A DNA stretch of 64,000 bases from Actinophytocola algeriensis (GCF_014203735.1 NZ_JACHJQ010000002.1:620001-684000), one strand, 5' to 3'. Shown: positions 28,179-36,487, counted from the first letter of the stretch. The notes: a model not told the origin generated them from the letters alone. Program-made: numbers and translations.

Positions 28179-29381
28179 TCAGCTGGTCACCGTGACCGAG
28201 TAGTCCTTCACCGGCAACGAGTCGTGCAGCCGGACGCCTCTGGTGTTGAGCTTCGCGAGCGCTCTGCTGACCCCGGCGGGCAACGCTGACACCAGCCGCC
28301 CGCCCTGCGTCAGCGCCCACACCCCGAGCCGCGACGACGGGATCAGGCCCTTGGCCGTACCGATCGCGAACGCCCTGCTGCGCCGCACGATGTCGGACAT
28401 CTCACGTTCGTACGCGGCGAAGGCCCGCTCGTGGTCACCACCGGCCGCCGCCAGCTCCCCCGCCAGCACGTACGCGCCGAGCACCGCAAGGCTCGTGCTG
28501 CCACCCACCGCGGGCCCCGGGCAGTAGCCCGCGTCGCCGACGAGCGTGACGCGGCCCGCCGACCACCTGTCCATCCGCAGCTGGGTGATCGAGTCGAAGT
28601 AGAACGCCCCCGTCCGGTCCAGTTCCGCCAGCCAGGAGTCGACGCGCGGGTGCATGCCCGCGAACGCCGCGCGTAGCAACTCCTTCTGCCTCGGCACGTC
28701 CCGGTAGTGGTAGTCGAGCGGCCGCTCCCTGCGGAAGAGGAAGACCACGCGCGCGTCGTCCGCGTGCCGCGCCGAGTAGACGCCCGCCATCCGGCCGGGC
28801 CCGATGTGGCTGACGAACTCGCCGTCCGCCAGCAGGTCCTTCGGCACGCTCAGCACCGCGAGGTAGGCGCCGATGAACACCTCGTTCCCGTCCCCGAACA
28901 CGAGCCGCCGGACGTTCGAGTGCAGGCCGTCGGCACCGACGACGAGGTCGAACTCGCGTGCCGCACCACGCTCGAAGGAGACGGTCCGGCCCTCGATGGC
29001 CGTGATCGAGTCGCCGAAGACGTACTCGACATCCGCGCTCGTGGCGTCGTGGTAGATCTCGCTGAGGTCGTCGCGCATGATCTCGACGTGCCGGTCCGAG
29101 GTGGCGCCGAACAGCTTGGACAGGTCCACGGCCACCGGCTTCGCCGAGCCTTCCCGCACGACCGTCAGGCGCGTCGTGCCGGTGGCCGCCGCCTCGACGC
29201 GCGGCAGCACCCCCATGCGCTCCGAGATCTCCATGGCCGGGCGGAACAGGTCGACCGCGTGGCCGCCCGTCTTGCGCAGCCGCGGCGCGCGCTCGACGAC
29301 CGTGACCTCGAAGCCGTAGCGGTTCAGCCAGTACGCCAGCACGGGCCCCGAGATGCTCGCGCCCGAGATGAGAACCTTCAT
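28179..29381 (-). CDS. FAD-dependent monooxygenase (PHBH/PheA-TfdB type)
   Basis: The protein has 400 residues. The FAD Rossmann motif is VLISGASISGPVLAYWL, with ERAPRLRKTGG at the second strand, and the second FAD motif reads VTLVGDAGYCPGPAVGGSTS. The middle DLVVGADGLHSNVRRLVFG is the DG motif contacting NAD(P)H. ATG at 29381 has AGGGGGG six bases upstream; ATG at 29387 abuts the G-run and is less suitable. It lies divergent from a TetR gene with two similar dyads between, so it is probably induced by its aromatic or drug-like substrate. The substrate is unknown. Confidence 0.92.
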   Translation of the reverse strand: MKVLISGASISGPVLAYWLNRYGFEVTVVERAPRLRKTGGHAVDLFRPAMEISERMGVLPRVEAAATGTTRLTVVREGSAKPVAVDLSKLFGATSDRHVEIMRDDLSEIYHDATSADVEYVFGDSITAIEGRTVSFERGAAREFDLVVGADGLHSNVRRLVFGDGNEVFIGAYLAVLSVPKDLLADGEFVSHIGPGRMAGVYSARHADDARVVFLFRRERPLDYHYRDVPRQKELLRAAFAGMHPRVDSWLAELDRTGAFYFDSITQLRMDRWSAGRVTLVGDAGYCPGPAVGGSTSLAVLGAYVLAGELAAAGGDHERAFAAYEREMSDIVRRSRAFAIGTAKGLIPSSRLGVWALTQGGRLVSALPAGVSRALAKLNTRGVRLHDSLPVKDYSVTVTS

Positions 29382-29392
29382 GACCATCCCCC

Positions 29393-29412
29393 CTTACTTA
29401 TCGGTAAGTAAG
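29393..29412. promoter_or_regulatory. TetR operator 1 (monooxygenase side)
   Basis: CTTACTTA-TCGG-TAAGTAAG is a perfect 8-4-8 dyad, 11 nt before the monooxygenase ATG. Confidence 0.82.
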
Positions 29413-29424
29413 GCTAGCATCGAA

Positions 29425-29444
29425 CTGACCTATCGTTAAGTCAG
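29425..29444. promoter_or_regulatory. TetR operator 2 (tetR side)
   Basis: CTGACCTA-TCGT-TAAGTCAG is an 8-4-8 dyad with one mismatch. Its centre is 32 bp, about three helical turns, from that of operator 1 and it shares the core TA-TCGK-TAAGT. Confidence 0.8.
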
Positions 29445-29457
29445 TTACGCTGCGCAC

Positions 29458-29991
29458 GTGGCATCGGACACGAAGAAGCGGATACAGGCGGTGGCCCGCG
29501 AACTGTTCACGCAGAAGGGCGTGCAGAAGACGAGCCTGCAGGAGATCGCCGACCGGCTCGGGATCACGAAACCCGCGCTGTACTACCACTTCCAGTCACG
29601 CGAGGAGCTGGTGCGCAGCATCGTGCAGCCGCTGGTCGACGCGGGTCAGGAGTTCCTCGAACGGCAGGAGCAGGCGCCTGAGCAGAACGCCAGGGCCCTG
29701 CTGGAGGGCTTCTTCGACTTCCACTTCGAGTACCGCGCGGACGTGCTGCTGGTGCTGACGGAGATGACCACGCTCGCCGACCTGGGTCTCATCGACGTCG
29801 TGCTGGAGTGGCGTGCCCGCCTGACCCGGCTGCTGTTCGGCCCGGACCCGACGCTCCAGCAGGCGACCCGAGGGGTCATGGCGCTCGGCGGGATGCAGGA
29901 CTGCACGATGCAGTTCCCGGACGTGCCGCAGGACGAGCTGCGCACGGCGACCGTCGAGGCCGCGATGGCGACGCTGGGCCTCGCGCCATAG
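29458..29991 (+). CDS. TetR family regulator of the divergent FAD monooxygenase
   Basis: The 177-residue protein has a TetR HTH (KKRIQAVARELFTQKGVQKT ... LQEIADRLGITKPALYYHFQ) and a short ligand domain. GTG at 29458 lies 13 nt after operator 2, so a repressor bound there would block its own transcription. Paired operators with the same core face both genes. It is expected to repress both and to release on binding a substrate of the monooxygenase. Confidence 0.92.
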   Translation: MASDTKKRIQAVARELFTQKGVQKTSLQEIADRLGITKPALYYHFQSREELVRSIVQPLVDAGQEFLERQEQAPEQNARALLEGFFDFHFEYRADVLLVLTEMTTLADLGLIDVVLEWRARLTRLLFGPDPTLQQATRGVMALGGMQDCTMQFPDVPQDELRTATVEAAMATLGLAP

Positions 29992-29997
29992 CCCTTG

Positions 29998-30013
29998 ACT
30001 GGTCTGGACCAAT
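29998..30013 (+). promoter_or_regulatory. DasR-responsive element (dre-like) upstream of GH19 chitinase
   Basis: ACTGGTCTGGACCAAT differs at two of 16 positions from the Streptomyces dre consensus ACTGGTCTAGACCACT. It overlaps a candidate -35 (TTGACT at 29995) and lies 49 nt before the chitinase ATG, where DasR binding would block transcription until amino sugar phosphates accumulate. Confidence 0.8.
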
Positions 30014-30061
30014 ACGGGATGGTGGTGACACTCCGGAATTACCCTGCATCGAGGAGTGACC

Positions 30062-30784
30062 ATGAAGCGGCTACTGGCGACCCTGTTCGCCGTCGGGGTG
30101 GCCCTCACCATGGCGTCGTCCCCGGCGACCGCCACCCCAGGCTCGGACTCCGTCACCGCGAAACGCGCGTTCGTCGTGTCCGAGGCCCAGTTCAACCAGA
30201 TGTTCCCGAACAGGAACTCCTTCTACACCTACAGCGGCCTGACCGCGGCGATGGACGCCTTCCCCGCGTTCTCGTCCGCGGGTGGCGACACCATCGCGCG
30301 GCAGGAGGCGGCGGCGTTCCTCGCCAACGTGTCCCACGAGACCGGCGGTCTCGTGCACATCGTCGAGCAGAACGAGGCGAACTACCCGCACTACTGCGAC
30401 TGGAGCCAGCCGTACGGCTGCCCAGCGGGGCAGGCCGCGTACTACGGCCGCGGCCCGATCCAGCTGAGCTGGAACTTCAACTACAAGGCGGCCGGTGACC
30501 ACCTGGGCATCGACCTGCTCGGCAACCCGTGGCTGGTGCAGAACGACTCGGCGATCGCGTGGAAGACCGCGCTCTGGTACTGGATGACCCAGCGGGGTCC
30601 CGGCACGATGACCCCGCACGACGCGATGGTGAACCAGCGCGGCTTCGGCGAGACGATCCGCAGCATCAACGGCTCGATCGAGTGCAACGGCGGCAACCCG
30701 GGCCAGGTCCAGAGCCGCGTCGACAACTACAACCGGTTCGTCGGCATGCTGGGCGTCCCGGCAGGCGGCAACCTCTACTGCTGA
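30062..30784 (+). CDS. Secreted GH19 chitinase
   Basis: The protein has 240 residues: a signal peptide (MKRLLATLFAVGVALTMASS) and a single GH19 catalytic domain without a chitin-binding module. The general acid is Glu93 in NVSHETGGLVHI and the base Glu102, a 9-residue spacing as in Streptomyces ChiG. Further signatures are YYGRGPIQLSWNFNY, and the C-terminal Cys pair. ATG at 30062 follows GAGGAG; a GTG at 30056 is less likely. It cuts chitin to oligomers outside the cell. The dre-like site upstream indicates control by N-acetylglucosamine supply through DasR. Confidence 0.95.
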   Translation: MKRLLATLFAVGVALTMASSPATATPGSDSVTAKRAFVVSEAQFNQMFPNRNSFYTYSGLTAAMDAFPAFSSAGGDTIARQEAAAFLANVSHETGGLVHIVEQNEANYPHYCDWSQPYGCPAGQAAYYGRGPIQLSWNFNYKAAGDHLGIDLLGNPWLVQNDSAIAWKTALWYWMTQRGPGTMTPHDAMVNQRGFGETIRSINGSIECNGGNPGQVQSRVDNYNRFVGMLGVPAGGNLYC

Positions 30785-30795
30785 CACGCCCGATG

Positions 30796-30834
30796 GATCA
30801 GCGCGAGGCATCGAGCCGATGTCTCGCGCTGATC
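30796..30834. terminator. Bidirectional terminator between chitinase and ppm genes
   Basis: GATCAGCGCGAG and its exact complement CTCGCGCTGATC form a 12-bp stem, 11 nt past the chitinase stop, between convergent genes. Confidence 0.85.
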
Positions 30835-30883
30835 AGCAGTTATCTCACGGGAACGTGACGGCGCTCCGGCGAGACCGCGTGCG

Positions 30884-31633
30884 TCATCGCGAGAACAGCG
30901 ACTTCAGCTGGGTGCCGCGGCGGCGCAGGCCCCACTTGGTGACACGGATCAGCGCCTCGCGGATCACGTCGCTGCTCATCTTCGACACGCCGTGCTCGCG
31001 CTCGGTGAAGGTGATCGGCACCTCGACGACCGTGAAACCCGCCTCGATCGTGCGCCAGCCGAGGTCGATCTGGAAGCAGTAGCCGCGGGACGCGACGTTG
31101 TCGATGCGGATCTTCTGCAGTGCCTCGCGGCGGTAGGCGCGGAAGCCCGCCGTCATGTCCTTCACCCGCGCGCCGAGCGCGATGCGGGCGTAGGTGTTGG
31201 CGCCCCACGACAGCATGTAGCGGTGCTTCGGCCAGTTCACGACCTTGCCGCCGGGCACGTACCGGGAGCCGATCGCGAGGTCGGCGTCCGCCAGCGCGTC
31301 GAGCATGCGCGGCAGGTCCTCCGGCGAGTGCGAGCCGTCGGCGTCCATCTCGACCAGCACGGCGTAGTCGCGTTCCAGGCCCCACTGGAAGCCGGCGACG
31401 TAGGCGGCGCCGAGCCCGTTCTTCTCGGTCCGGTGCATGACGTGCACGTGCCCGTCGGACTCGGCGGAGAGCCGGTCCGCGATCTCACCCGTGCCGTCCG
31501 GGCTGCCGTCGTCGACGATCAGAGCGTGCGCCTTCGGCAGTGCCGCACGCAGCCGGCTCACGATCCGCTCGATGTTGTCCCGCTCGTTGTACGTCGGGAT
31601 CACCACGAGCACCGGCTCGAGCTGCTCCGCCAT
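30884..31633 (-). CDS. ppm1: Polyprenol monophosphomannose synthase (Ppm/Dpm1-like GT2)
   Basis: The 249-residue GT2 glycosyltransferase has [16 protein letters not shown] at the start, [14 protein letters not shown] as nucleotide site and [17 protein letters not shown] with the DxD motif; SRYVPGG and GWRTIEAGF are typical of dolichol/polyprenol phosphate mannose synthases. It moves mannose from GDP-mannose to polyprenyl phosphate for protein O-mannosylation and lipoglycans. There is no membrane domain. The lnt gene lies 58 nt upstream on the same strand. In mycobacteria the two domains are joined in one Ppm1 protein; here they are separate genes. Confidence 0.94.
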   Translation of the reverse strand: MAEQLEPVLVVIPTYNERDNIERIVSRLRAALPKAHALIVDDGSPDGTGEIADRLSAESDGHVHVMHRTEKNGLGAAYVAGFQWGLERDYAVLVEMDADGSHSPEDLPRMLDALADADLAIGSRYVPGGKVVNWPKHRYMLSWGANTYARIALGARVKDMTAGFRAYRREALQKIRIDNVASRGYCFQIDLGWRTIEAGFTVVEVPITFTEREHGVSKMSSDVIREALIRVTKWGLRRRGTQLKSLFSR

Positions 31634-31691
31634 CCGTCACCCTCCTCGCCGGCACGTCCCGCGCGCCGGTTCACTCACGTCGTTCGTTCGG

Positions 31692-33269
31692 TCAGTTGCT
31701 TGTCCTGGCACGCCGCCGGGCCGCGATCGCCACGCCGACCGCCCCCAGCCCGGCGAGCACCATGATCCATTCCGGGACCGGGCCCAGTTGGTCAGACAGC
31801 GTAGTCGTCGTCCGCAGCGGCACCGTCTCGACCAGCGCGCCGGGCACGAACATGCCGGTCGACTGGCTGACGGACCCGTCCGGCCGGACGAACGCGCTGA
31901 CGCCGCTCGTGGCCGCGACCGCCACGGCACGACCGTGTTCGACGGCACGCACGCGGTCCATGGCGAGTTGCTGGTAGGTCATCTCGGTGTAGCCGAACGT
32001 GGCATTGTTCGTCGGCACCGCGAGCAGGTTCGTGCCCTCGACCGACTCCCGCACCACGCCGTCGAACGCCACCTCGTAACAGGTCGCGAACCCGACGGTG
32101 GCGTCGCCCATCCGGAACGAGACCGCCTTCTCACCCGGCACGAACTGCCCTGCGCGGTCGACCGCCGAGGTGAACAGCCGGAAGAACGACCGCATCGGCA
32201 TGGTCTCGCCGAAGGGCTGCAGCTTCCGCTTCGTGTACTGCTCGATCGGGCCGCGCTGGGGGTCCCACAGCAGGATCGTGTTCCGCGGCAGCCCGTCGTC
32301 GCCGAGAAGCACCGAGCCGACGGCGATCGGCGCCTTGATCGCACGGGCCGCGTCGTCGATGCGGGCCCACGCGTCCGGGTTGCGGTACGGGTCGATGTCG
32401 GACGAGTTCTCCGGCCAGATCACCAGGTCGGGCTGGTCGACCTTGCCTGCGCGCACGTCCTGGGCGAGCTGTTCGGTGCGTGCCACGTGGTTGTCGAGCA
32501 CGGCGCGGCGCTGGGCGTTGAAGTCCAGCCCGGCGCGCGGCACGTTGCCCTGGACGACCGCGACCGTCGCCTCCCCGTCGTTGGCGTCGGTGCCGACCAG
32601 CGGCAGGGCGCCGAACGCGGCGACGACGGGCAGCACGACCGCGAGCGCGGGTGCCACGATCCGGCGCGGCCTGCGGTCCAGGAGCAGGGTGCGCACCAGC
32701 ATCGTCAGCCCGAAGCCGGTCAGGGCGACCGCGAGCCCGATCAGCGGGGTGCCGCCCACGGTGGCGAGCGGGAGGAAGACGCCGTCCGGCTGTGTGAACG
32801 CGATCCGCGCCCACGGGAACCCGCCGAACGGGAAGATCGAGCGCAGGTACTCTCCCGCGACCCACACCAGCGCCGCCCACACCGGCCAGGCACGCAGGAC
32901 GCTCACCACGGAGATGGCGGCACCGGCCAGACCCATGAGGGCCGCCTCCAGGAGTGCCAGCGGCAGCCACGCGACCACGCCGACGAACTCGCCGGTCCAC
33001 GCGAGCAGCGGGACGGTGAAGCCGAGTCCCGCGCACAGCGTGTAGCCGAACCCGGCCCGCGCGCGGGCGCCGTAGATCACCGCACCGAGGATGGCGAACC
33101 CGATCGGGGCGAGCCACCACAGCGTGCGCGGCGGGCCGCTGAAGTAGATCAGGAGGCCCGCGGCGGTCGAGATCACGACACGCAGGAGCACATTTCGCCA
33201 GGCAGGCGTGCGTTCGTCCGTTTTGTCGGACACTGCCGGCTCTTCCGGCGAGACTGCGGGTGCGACCAC
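31692..33269 (-). CDS. lnt: Apolipoprotein N-acyltransferase
   Basis: The 525-residue membrane enzyme has about seven N-terminal helices followed by a nitrilase-fold domain from residue ~235. Catalytic residues by motif are Glu287 (VIWPENSSD), Lys347 (YTKRKLQPFGE) and Cys397 (FATCYEVAF). It adds the third acyl chain to the N-terminal Cys of lipoproteins. GTG at 33269 was chosen because TACCCT lies twelve bases upstream, fitting a leaderless mRNA; the open frame continues to 33329. It forms the first gene of a lnt-ppm operon, whose products interact in mycobacteria. Confidence 0.94.
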   Translation of the reverse strand: MVAPAVSPEEPAVSDKTDERTPAWRNVLLRVVISTAAGLLIYFSGPPRTLWWLAPIGFAILGAVIYGARARAGFGYTLCAGLGFTVPLLAWTGEFVGVVAWLPLALLEAALMGLAGAAISVVSVLRAWPVWAALVWVAGEYLRSIFPFGGFPWARIAFTQPDGVFLPLATVGGTPLIGLAVALTGFGLTMLVRTLLLDRRPRRIVAPALAVVLPVVAAFGALPLVGTDANDGEATVAVVQGNVPRAGLDFNAQRRAVLDNHVARTEQLAQDVRAGKVDQPDLVIWPENSSDIDPYRNPDAWARIDDAARAIKAPIAVGSVLLGDDGLPRNTILLWDPQRGPIEQYTKRKLQPFGETMPMRSFFRLFTSAVDRAGQFVPGEKAVSFRMGDATVGFATCYEVAFDGVVRESVEGTNLLAVPTNNATFGYTEMTYQQLAMDRVRAVEHGRAVAVAATSGVSAFVRPDGSVSQSTGMFVPGALVETVPLRTTTTLSDQLGPVPEWIMVLAGLGAVGVAIAARRRARTSN

Positions 33270-33351
33270 CCGGCAAGGGTACGGCGTCGGATGTTCGCTT
33301 CGTGTTCCAGCCGTCCCGGACCACTGCACCGCGTGATGCCCCCCGTGAAGT

Positions 33352-33732
33352 CTAGGAACGGAACTGCGCGGCGTAGCGGGCCCGCGCCGCCTCTTCCGTC
33401 TTCTCGTTGCGGGCCTCGCGGGTGGCGCGGGCGATGCCGTGCTCGTAGCCGTGCTTCACTGCCCGCAGTTCACAGCTCTCGTCCACGTACGACAGGGAGA
33501 AGTAGACGCCGACGATGGCCACCAGCAGCACCATCGCGAGCCGCAGCCCCAGCGGTCCGGGGAGCAGCAGGCACCCGGCCGCGATCGGCGCGAGCACGAC
33601 CGCACCGCGGGCCGCGTGGCGCAACACCCTGGTCCGCGCCGTGACGTCGTGCAGCACCCAGGGCGCGAGCCGCTCGGGGAGCCGACCACCCACCGCGTAC
33701 CAGAGCCACTGGAATGGATTCGGTCGTTGCAT
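33352..33732 (-). CDS. DUF5313 family membrane protein
   Basis: The 126-residue protein begins MQRPNPFQWLWYAVGGRLPE and WVLHDVTARTRVLRHAARG, as in DUF5313 proteins of Pseudonocardiales and mycobacteria. Two membrane helices (about 53-70 and 75-95) are followed by a charged tail. Its role is unknown. ATG at 33732 fits the family start. The gene is divergent from the MarR/OhrR-like gene across a 49-nt gap that holds a tandem repeat, which suggests that it is regulated with that gene. Confidence 0.85.
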   Translation of the reverse strand: MQRPNPFQWLWYAVGGRLPERLAPWVLHDVTARTRVLRHAARGAVVLAPIAAGCLLLPGPLGLRLAMVLLVAIVGVYFSLSYVDESCELRAVKHGYEHGIARATREARNEKTEEAARARYAAQFRS

Positions 33733-33735
33733 ACC

Positions 33736-33762
33736 TAGTACACTAACACTTAGTACGCTAAC
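33736..33762. promoter_or_regulatory. Tandem repeat operator between DUF5313 and MarR genes
   Basis: TAGTACACTAAC (33736) and TAGTACGCTAAC (33751) repeat with a 15-nt period and one mismatch. Each contains a weak dyad (TAG...CTA). The gap is only 49 nt, so binding would cover both start regions. Confidence 0.7.
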
Positions 33763-33781
33763 TATCAGAGGACTATGAGCG

Positions 33782-34255
33782 ATGCCACCCATCGACCTGG
33801 GCCCGGACCCGCTGGCACTGGACCGGCAGGTCTGCTTCGCATTGTCGCTGGCCTCCCGCAGCGTCATCGCGATCTACCGGCCGCTGCTCGAGCCGCACGG
33901 CCTGACGCACCCGCAGTACCTGGTGCTGCTGGCCCTGTGGGACCGCTCGCCCCGGACCGTCCGCGACATCGGCGAGACACTGCGCCACGAACCGGCCACC
34001 CTCTCCCCCATGCTGAAACGCCTGGAGGCGCTGGGCTACCTCAGCCGCACCCGCAGCCCCCGCGACGAGCGGGCCCTGGCCGTCGACCTCACCGACAAGG
34101 GCCGCGCACTGCGGGCGGAGGCCGAGAAGATCCCGTACCAGGTCGTGGAGCAGCTCGGCATGGAGCTGTCCGAACTCGAGGAGCTCCACGCCGCACTGTC
34201 GCGCGTGCTGGCCGCGACTCAGAGGACGCCGGGCGACACCAGGCCGGTCTCGTAG
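33782..34255 (+). CDS. MarR/OhrR-type redox-sensing regulator
   Basis: The 157-residue protein has the OhrR-like N-terminus RQVCFALSLASRSVIAIYRP with a single reactive Cys at position 18, Tyr residues in IYRPLL and HPQYLVLLALW, and a winged helix (ETLRHEPATLSPMLKRLEAL, RSPRDERALAVDLTDKG). 1-Cys OhrR proteins release DNA when the Cys reacts with organic peroxides. There is no ohr gene beside it; the divergent DUF5313 gene is the likely target. ATG at 33782 has only a weak ribosome-binding site. Its last 37 nt overlap the response regulator gene tail to tail. Confidence 0.88.
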   Translation: MPPIDLGPDPLALDRQVCFALSLASRSVIAIYRPLLEPHGLTHPQYLVLLALWDRSPRTVRDIGETLRHEPATLSPMLKRLEALGYLSRTRSPRDERALAVDLTDKGRALRAEAEKIPYQVVEQLGMELSELEELHAALSRVLAATQRTPGDTRPVS

Positions 34256-35010
34256 GCGACCATCACCGCCTGCGCCCGGTCCCGGATGCCGAGCTTGAGG
34301 AAGATGCGGCTGACGTGCGTCTTCACGGTCTGCTCGGCCAGCACCAGCCGCCCGGCGATCTCCGCGTTCGACTCCCCGCGCGCCACCCACACGAGGACCT
34401 CCCGCTCCCGCGGCGTCAGGCCGGTCAGCGACGGCGGCGTGCTCACCAGCGTCGGCTGCCGTGCGAAGTGCCCGATCAACCGGCTGGTGACCGCCGGCGC
34501 GAGCAGCGACTCCCCCACCGCCACCACCCGCACAGCCGCCACCAGCTCGTCGGGGGTGGCGTCCTTGAGCAGGAAGCCGGACGCCCCGGCACGCAGCGCC
34601 GCGTAGACGTAGTCGTCGATGTCGAACGTGGTGATCATGAGCACCCGCGACGAGCTGTCCGCCAGCCGTTTCGTGGCCTCGACCCCGTCCAGGACCGGCA
34701 TGCGCACGTCCATCAGCACCACGTCGGGCGAGGTGGCGGCACAGACCTCCAGGGCAGCCTGCCCGTCGGCGGCCTGCCCGACGACGGAGATGTCGGACTG
34801 CGCGTCCAGCAACGCCGCGAACCCGGCCCGCACCATGTCCTGGTCGTCCGCCACGACAACGGTGATCGGGCCGCCCCGTGCTGGATGGTTCGCTCCGCAA
34901 GCTCCGCCCCGTGCTGGATGGTTCGCTCCGCAAGCTCCGCCCCGTGCTGGATGGTTCGCTCCGCAAGCTCCGCCCTGTGTTTGATGGTTCGCTCCGCAAG
35001 CTCCGCTCAC
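34219..35010 (-). CDS. NarL/FixJ-type response regulator with an 11-residue tandem repeat at its N-terminus
   Basis: The receiver domain starts at ITVVVADDQDMVRAGF, with phospho-acceptor Asp in VVLMDVRMPVLDG, Thr in LMITTFD and Lys in GFLLKDATP. A LuxR HTH follows (LTPREREVLVWVARGESNAE ... QTVKTHVSRIFLKLG). No start codon exists just before ITVVVADD. The only good start is GTG at 35010, which overlaps the kinase stop as GTGA. From there the frame runs through four copies of a 33-bp repeat, giving SGACGANHQTQ and three copies of GGACGANHPAR before the receiver. Such an extension is not usual in the family. It is the partner of the upstream kinase. Confidence 0.9.
   Translation of the reverse strand: MSGACGANHQTQGGACGANHPARGGACGANHPARGGACGANHPARGGPITVVVADDQDMVRAGFAALLDAQSDISVVGQAADGQAALEVCAATSPDVVLMDVRMPVLDGVEATKRLADSSSRVLMITTFDIDDYVYAALRAGASGFLLKDATPDELVAAVRVVAVGESLLAPAVTSRLIGHFARQPTLVSTPPSLTGLTPREREVLVWVARGESNAEIAGRLVLAEQTVKTHVSRIFLKLGIRDRAQAVMVAYETGLVSPGVL
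34871..35002 (-). repeat. Four tandem copies of a 33-bp unit inside the response regulator gene
   Basis: Copies lie at 34871-34903, 34904-34936, 34937-34969 (these three identical) and 34970-35002 (three substitutions). The period is 11 codons, so the frame is kept. The element's core GGTTCGCTCCGCAAGCTCCG also occurs at 39594-39616 and, shortened, at 40011-40030. Confidence 0.95.
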
Positions 35011-36146
35011 AACGGCAACACCGCCCTCAGTCGCCAGCCCCCGTCCGGCTGGTCCACCTCGAAACGCCCACCCAGCAACGTCACGCGTTCCCGCACGCCC
35101 ACCAGCCCGTGCCCGCCTTCCTTCTCCGTGAGCGGGCCGCCACCCGCCACCGCCTCGTTCGTGACCTCCACCCTCAGGGTCTCCCCGGTGCGACCCACGT
35201 CGACCCACGTCCGCGCGCCGGGCGCGTGCCGCACCACGTTGGAGAGCCCTTCCTGCACGATGCGGAACACCGCCAGCTGCAGGACCTGCGACAGGTCGTC
35301 GGTGCCAGGCCCGACCGTCAACGTCACCGGTGTGCCGGCAGCCTCGACCCGCGCCACCAGCGCGGGCAGCTCGGCGAGCGTGGGCTGCGGCGCCCGGTTC
35401 GGGTCGGCGCCGTCGTCGCGCAGTGCCGACAGCAGCCCGCGCAGCTCCGACAGCGAGCCACGGGCCAGCCGCGCGATCTCGGTGAACTCGGCGGCCGCCG
35501 CCTCCGGGAGGCCGTCGAGCCGGTAGCGGGCCGTCTCCGACTGCACGACGATCACCGACATGTGGTGCGCCACCACGTCGTGCAGCTCGCGGGCGATTCG
35601 CGCCCGCTCCTCGACCACCGACCGCAGCTCCCGTTCCGCCGCGCTGACCTGCCGTTCCTCCGCGAGCTCGACAGCCATGCTCCGCCGGGAGTGGACGATG
35701 TCGCCGACGAGCACCCCGACCCCGCACAGGACGGAGTTGACCACGACCGAGGTCAGGTCGCCCCGGTCCGGCCAGACCCACAGCAGCAGGCCCAGCCCGG
35801 TCAGCACGCCCAGCATGGTCAGCGAGAGGCGCCGGTGTCCCCGCGCGGCGACCAGCCCGCCGAGCGCGGTCAGCGCCGCGGTGCTGGTGACGGCCCACGG
35901 CCACGGCTCGGCGGACGTCACCGGCGTCGACACGACCGCGAGCGCGACCACCGCCGCCAGCTCGAACAGCCACGCCTCGAGCGGCAGCCGCCGGTAGAAG
36001 AGCAACGGCACCGCACGGACGACGCCGAACGCGAGCGCGGCCGGCGGATCCGTGCGGTAGTGCTGGACCAGGTCGAGCGCGCCCAGCCCCACCAGAAGGG
36101 CCACGGTCACCCCGAGGCCCAGGCGGCGGTAGGTCACGGCGACCAT
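35007..36146 (-). CDS. Two-component histidine kinase (HisKA_3 / NarL partner)
   Basis: The 379-residue protein has four to five N-terminal membrane helices (residues 10-150), a dimerisation/phosphoacceptor helix with ERARIARELHDVVAHHMSVI (His in ELHDVVAHH) and a HATPase with RIVQEGLSNVVRHAPGA and GHGLVGVRERVTLLGG. There is no sensor domain outside the membrane, so the signal is probably sensed at or in the membrane. ATG at 36146 overlaps the upstream gene's stop (TAATG) and its own stop overlaps the response regulator start (GTGA); the three genes form one operon. Confidence 0.93.
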   Translation of the reverse strand: MVAVTYRRLGLGVTVALLVGLGALDLVQHYRTDPPAALAFGVVRAVPLLFYRRLPLEAWLFELAAVVALAVVSTPVTSAEPWPWAVTSTAALTALGGLVAARGHRRLSLTMLGVLTGLGLLLWVWPDRGDLTSVVVNSVLCGVGVLVGDIVHSRRSMAVELAEERQVSAAERELRSVVEERARIARELHDVVAHHMSVIVVQSETARYRLDGLPEAAAAEFTEIARLARGSLSELRGLLSALRDDGADPNRAPQPTLAELPALVARVEAAGTPVTLTVGPGTDDLSQVLQLAVFRIVQEGLSNVVRHAPGARTWVDVGRTGETLRVEVTNEAVAGGGPLTEKEGGHGLVGVRERVTLLGGRFEVDQPDGGWRLRAVLPL

Positions 36147-36487
36147 TAGACCGCCTCGGCGAGCTCTCGGCCGTGCACGCGCCGGATCAAGGCCATACAG
36201 ATGACCTGCATGCCGAACGCGCACATGGCGTGGACGAACCAGGCACCGGCGAGCGTCGGACCACCCCAGGCACCGGAGAAGCGCGCGTCGGCGGTGAACG
36301 GGTGACCGAGGGCGCCGATCGCGTCCGGCCGCAAGGGATAGCACCACCCGCTCCAGGTGACGAACACGGCGAGTACGGCGAAAGGGAACGCGAGGTACAC
36401 CACCGGCCGCCACGAGAAGCCCAGCCGGGCGGCGACGCCGCGGCTCGGGAGGAGTGCGTAGGCGAGGTGGCGGAGCGTGCGTGTCAT
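36146..36487 (-). CDS. Small membrane protein, first gene of kinase operon
   Basis: The 113-residue protein has two or three membrane helices (WRPVVYLAFPFAVLAVFVTW at 27-46; about 77-98). ATG at 36487 lies 12 bases after TAGCGT, which suggests a near-leaderless mRNA. No family was recognised. Its one-base stop-start overlap with the kinase implies coupled expression and a possible role in sensing. Confidence 0.75.
   Translation of the reverse strand: MTRTLRHLAYALLPSRGVAARLGFSWRPVVYLAFPFAVLAVFVTWSGWCYPLRPDAIGALGHPFTADARFSGAWGGPTLAGAWFVHAMCAFGMQVICMALIRRVHGRELAEAV

Noticed and set aside
34881-35001. Plus-strand peptide repeats (MVRSASSAPCW) through the 33-bp array
   Set aside because: The minus-strand frame belongs to a response regulator with full domains. 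The plus-strand frame has no start signal or domain.
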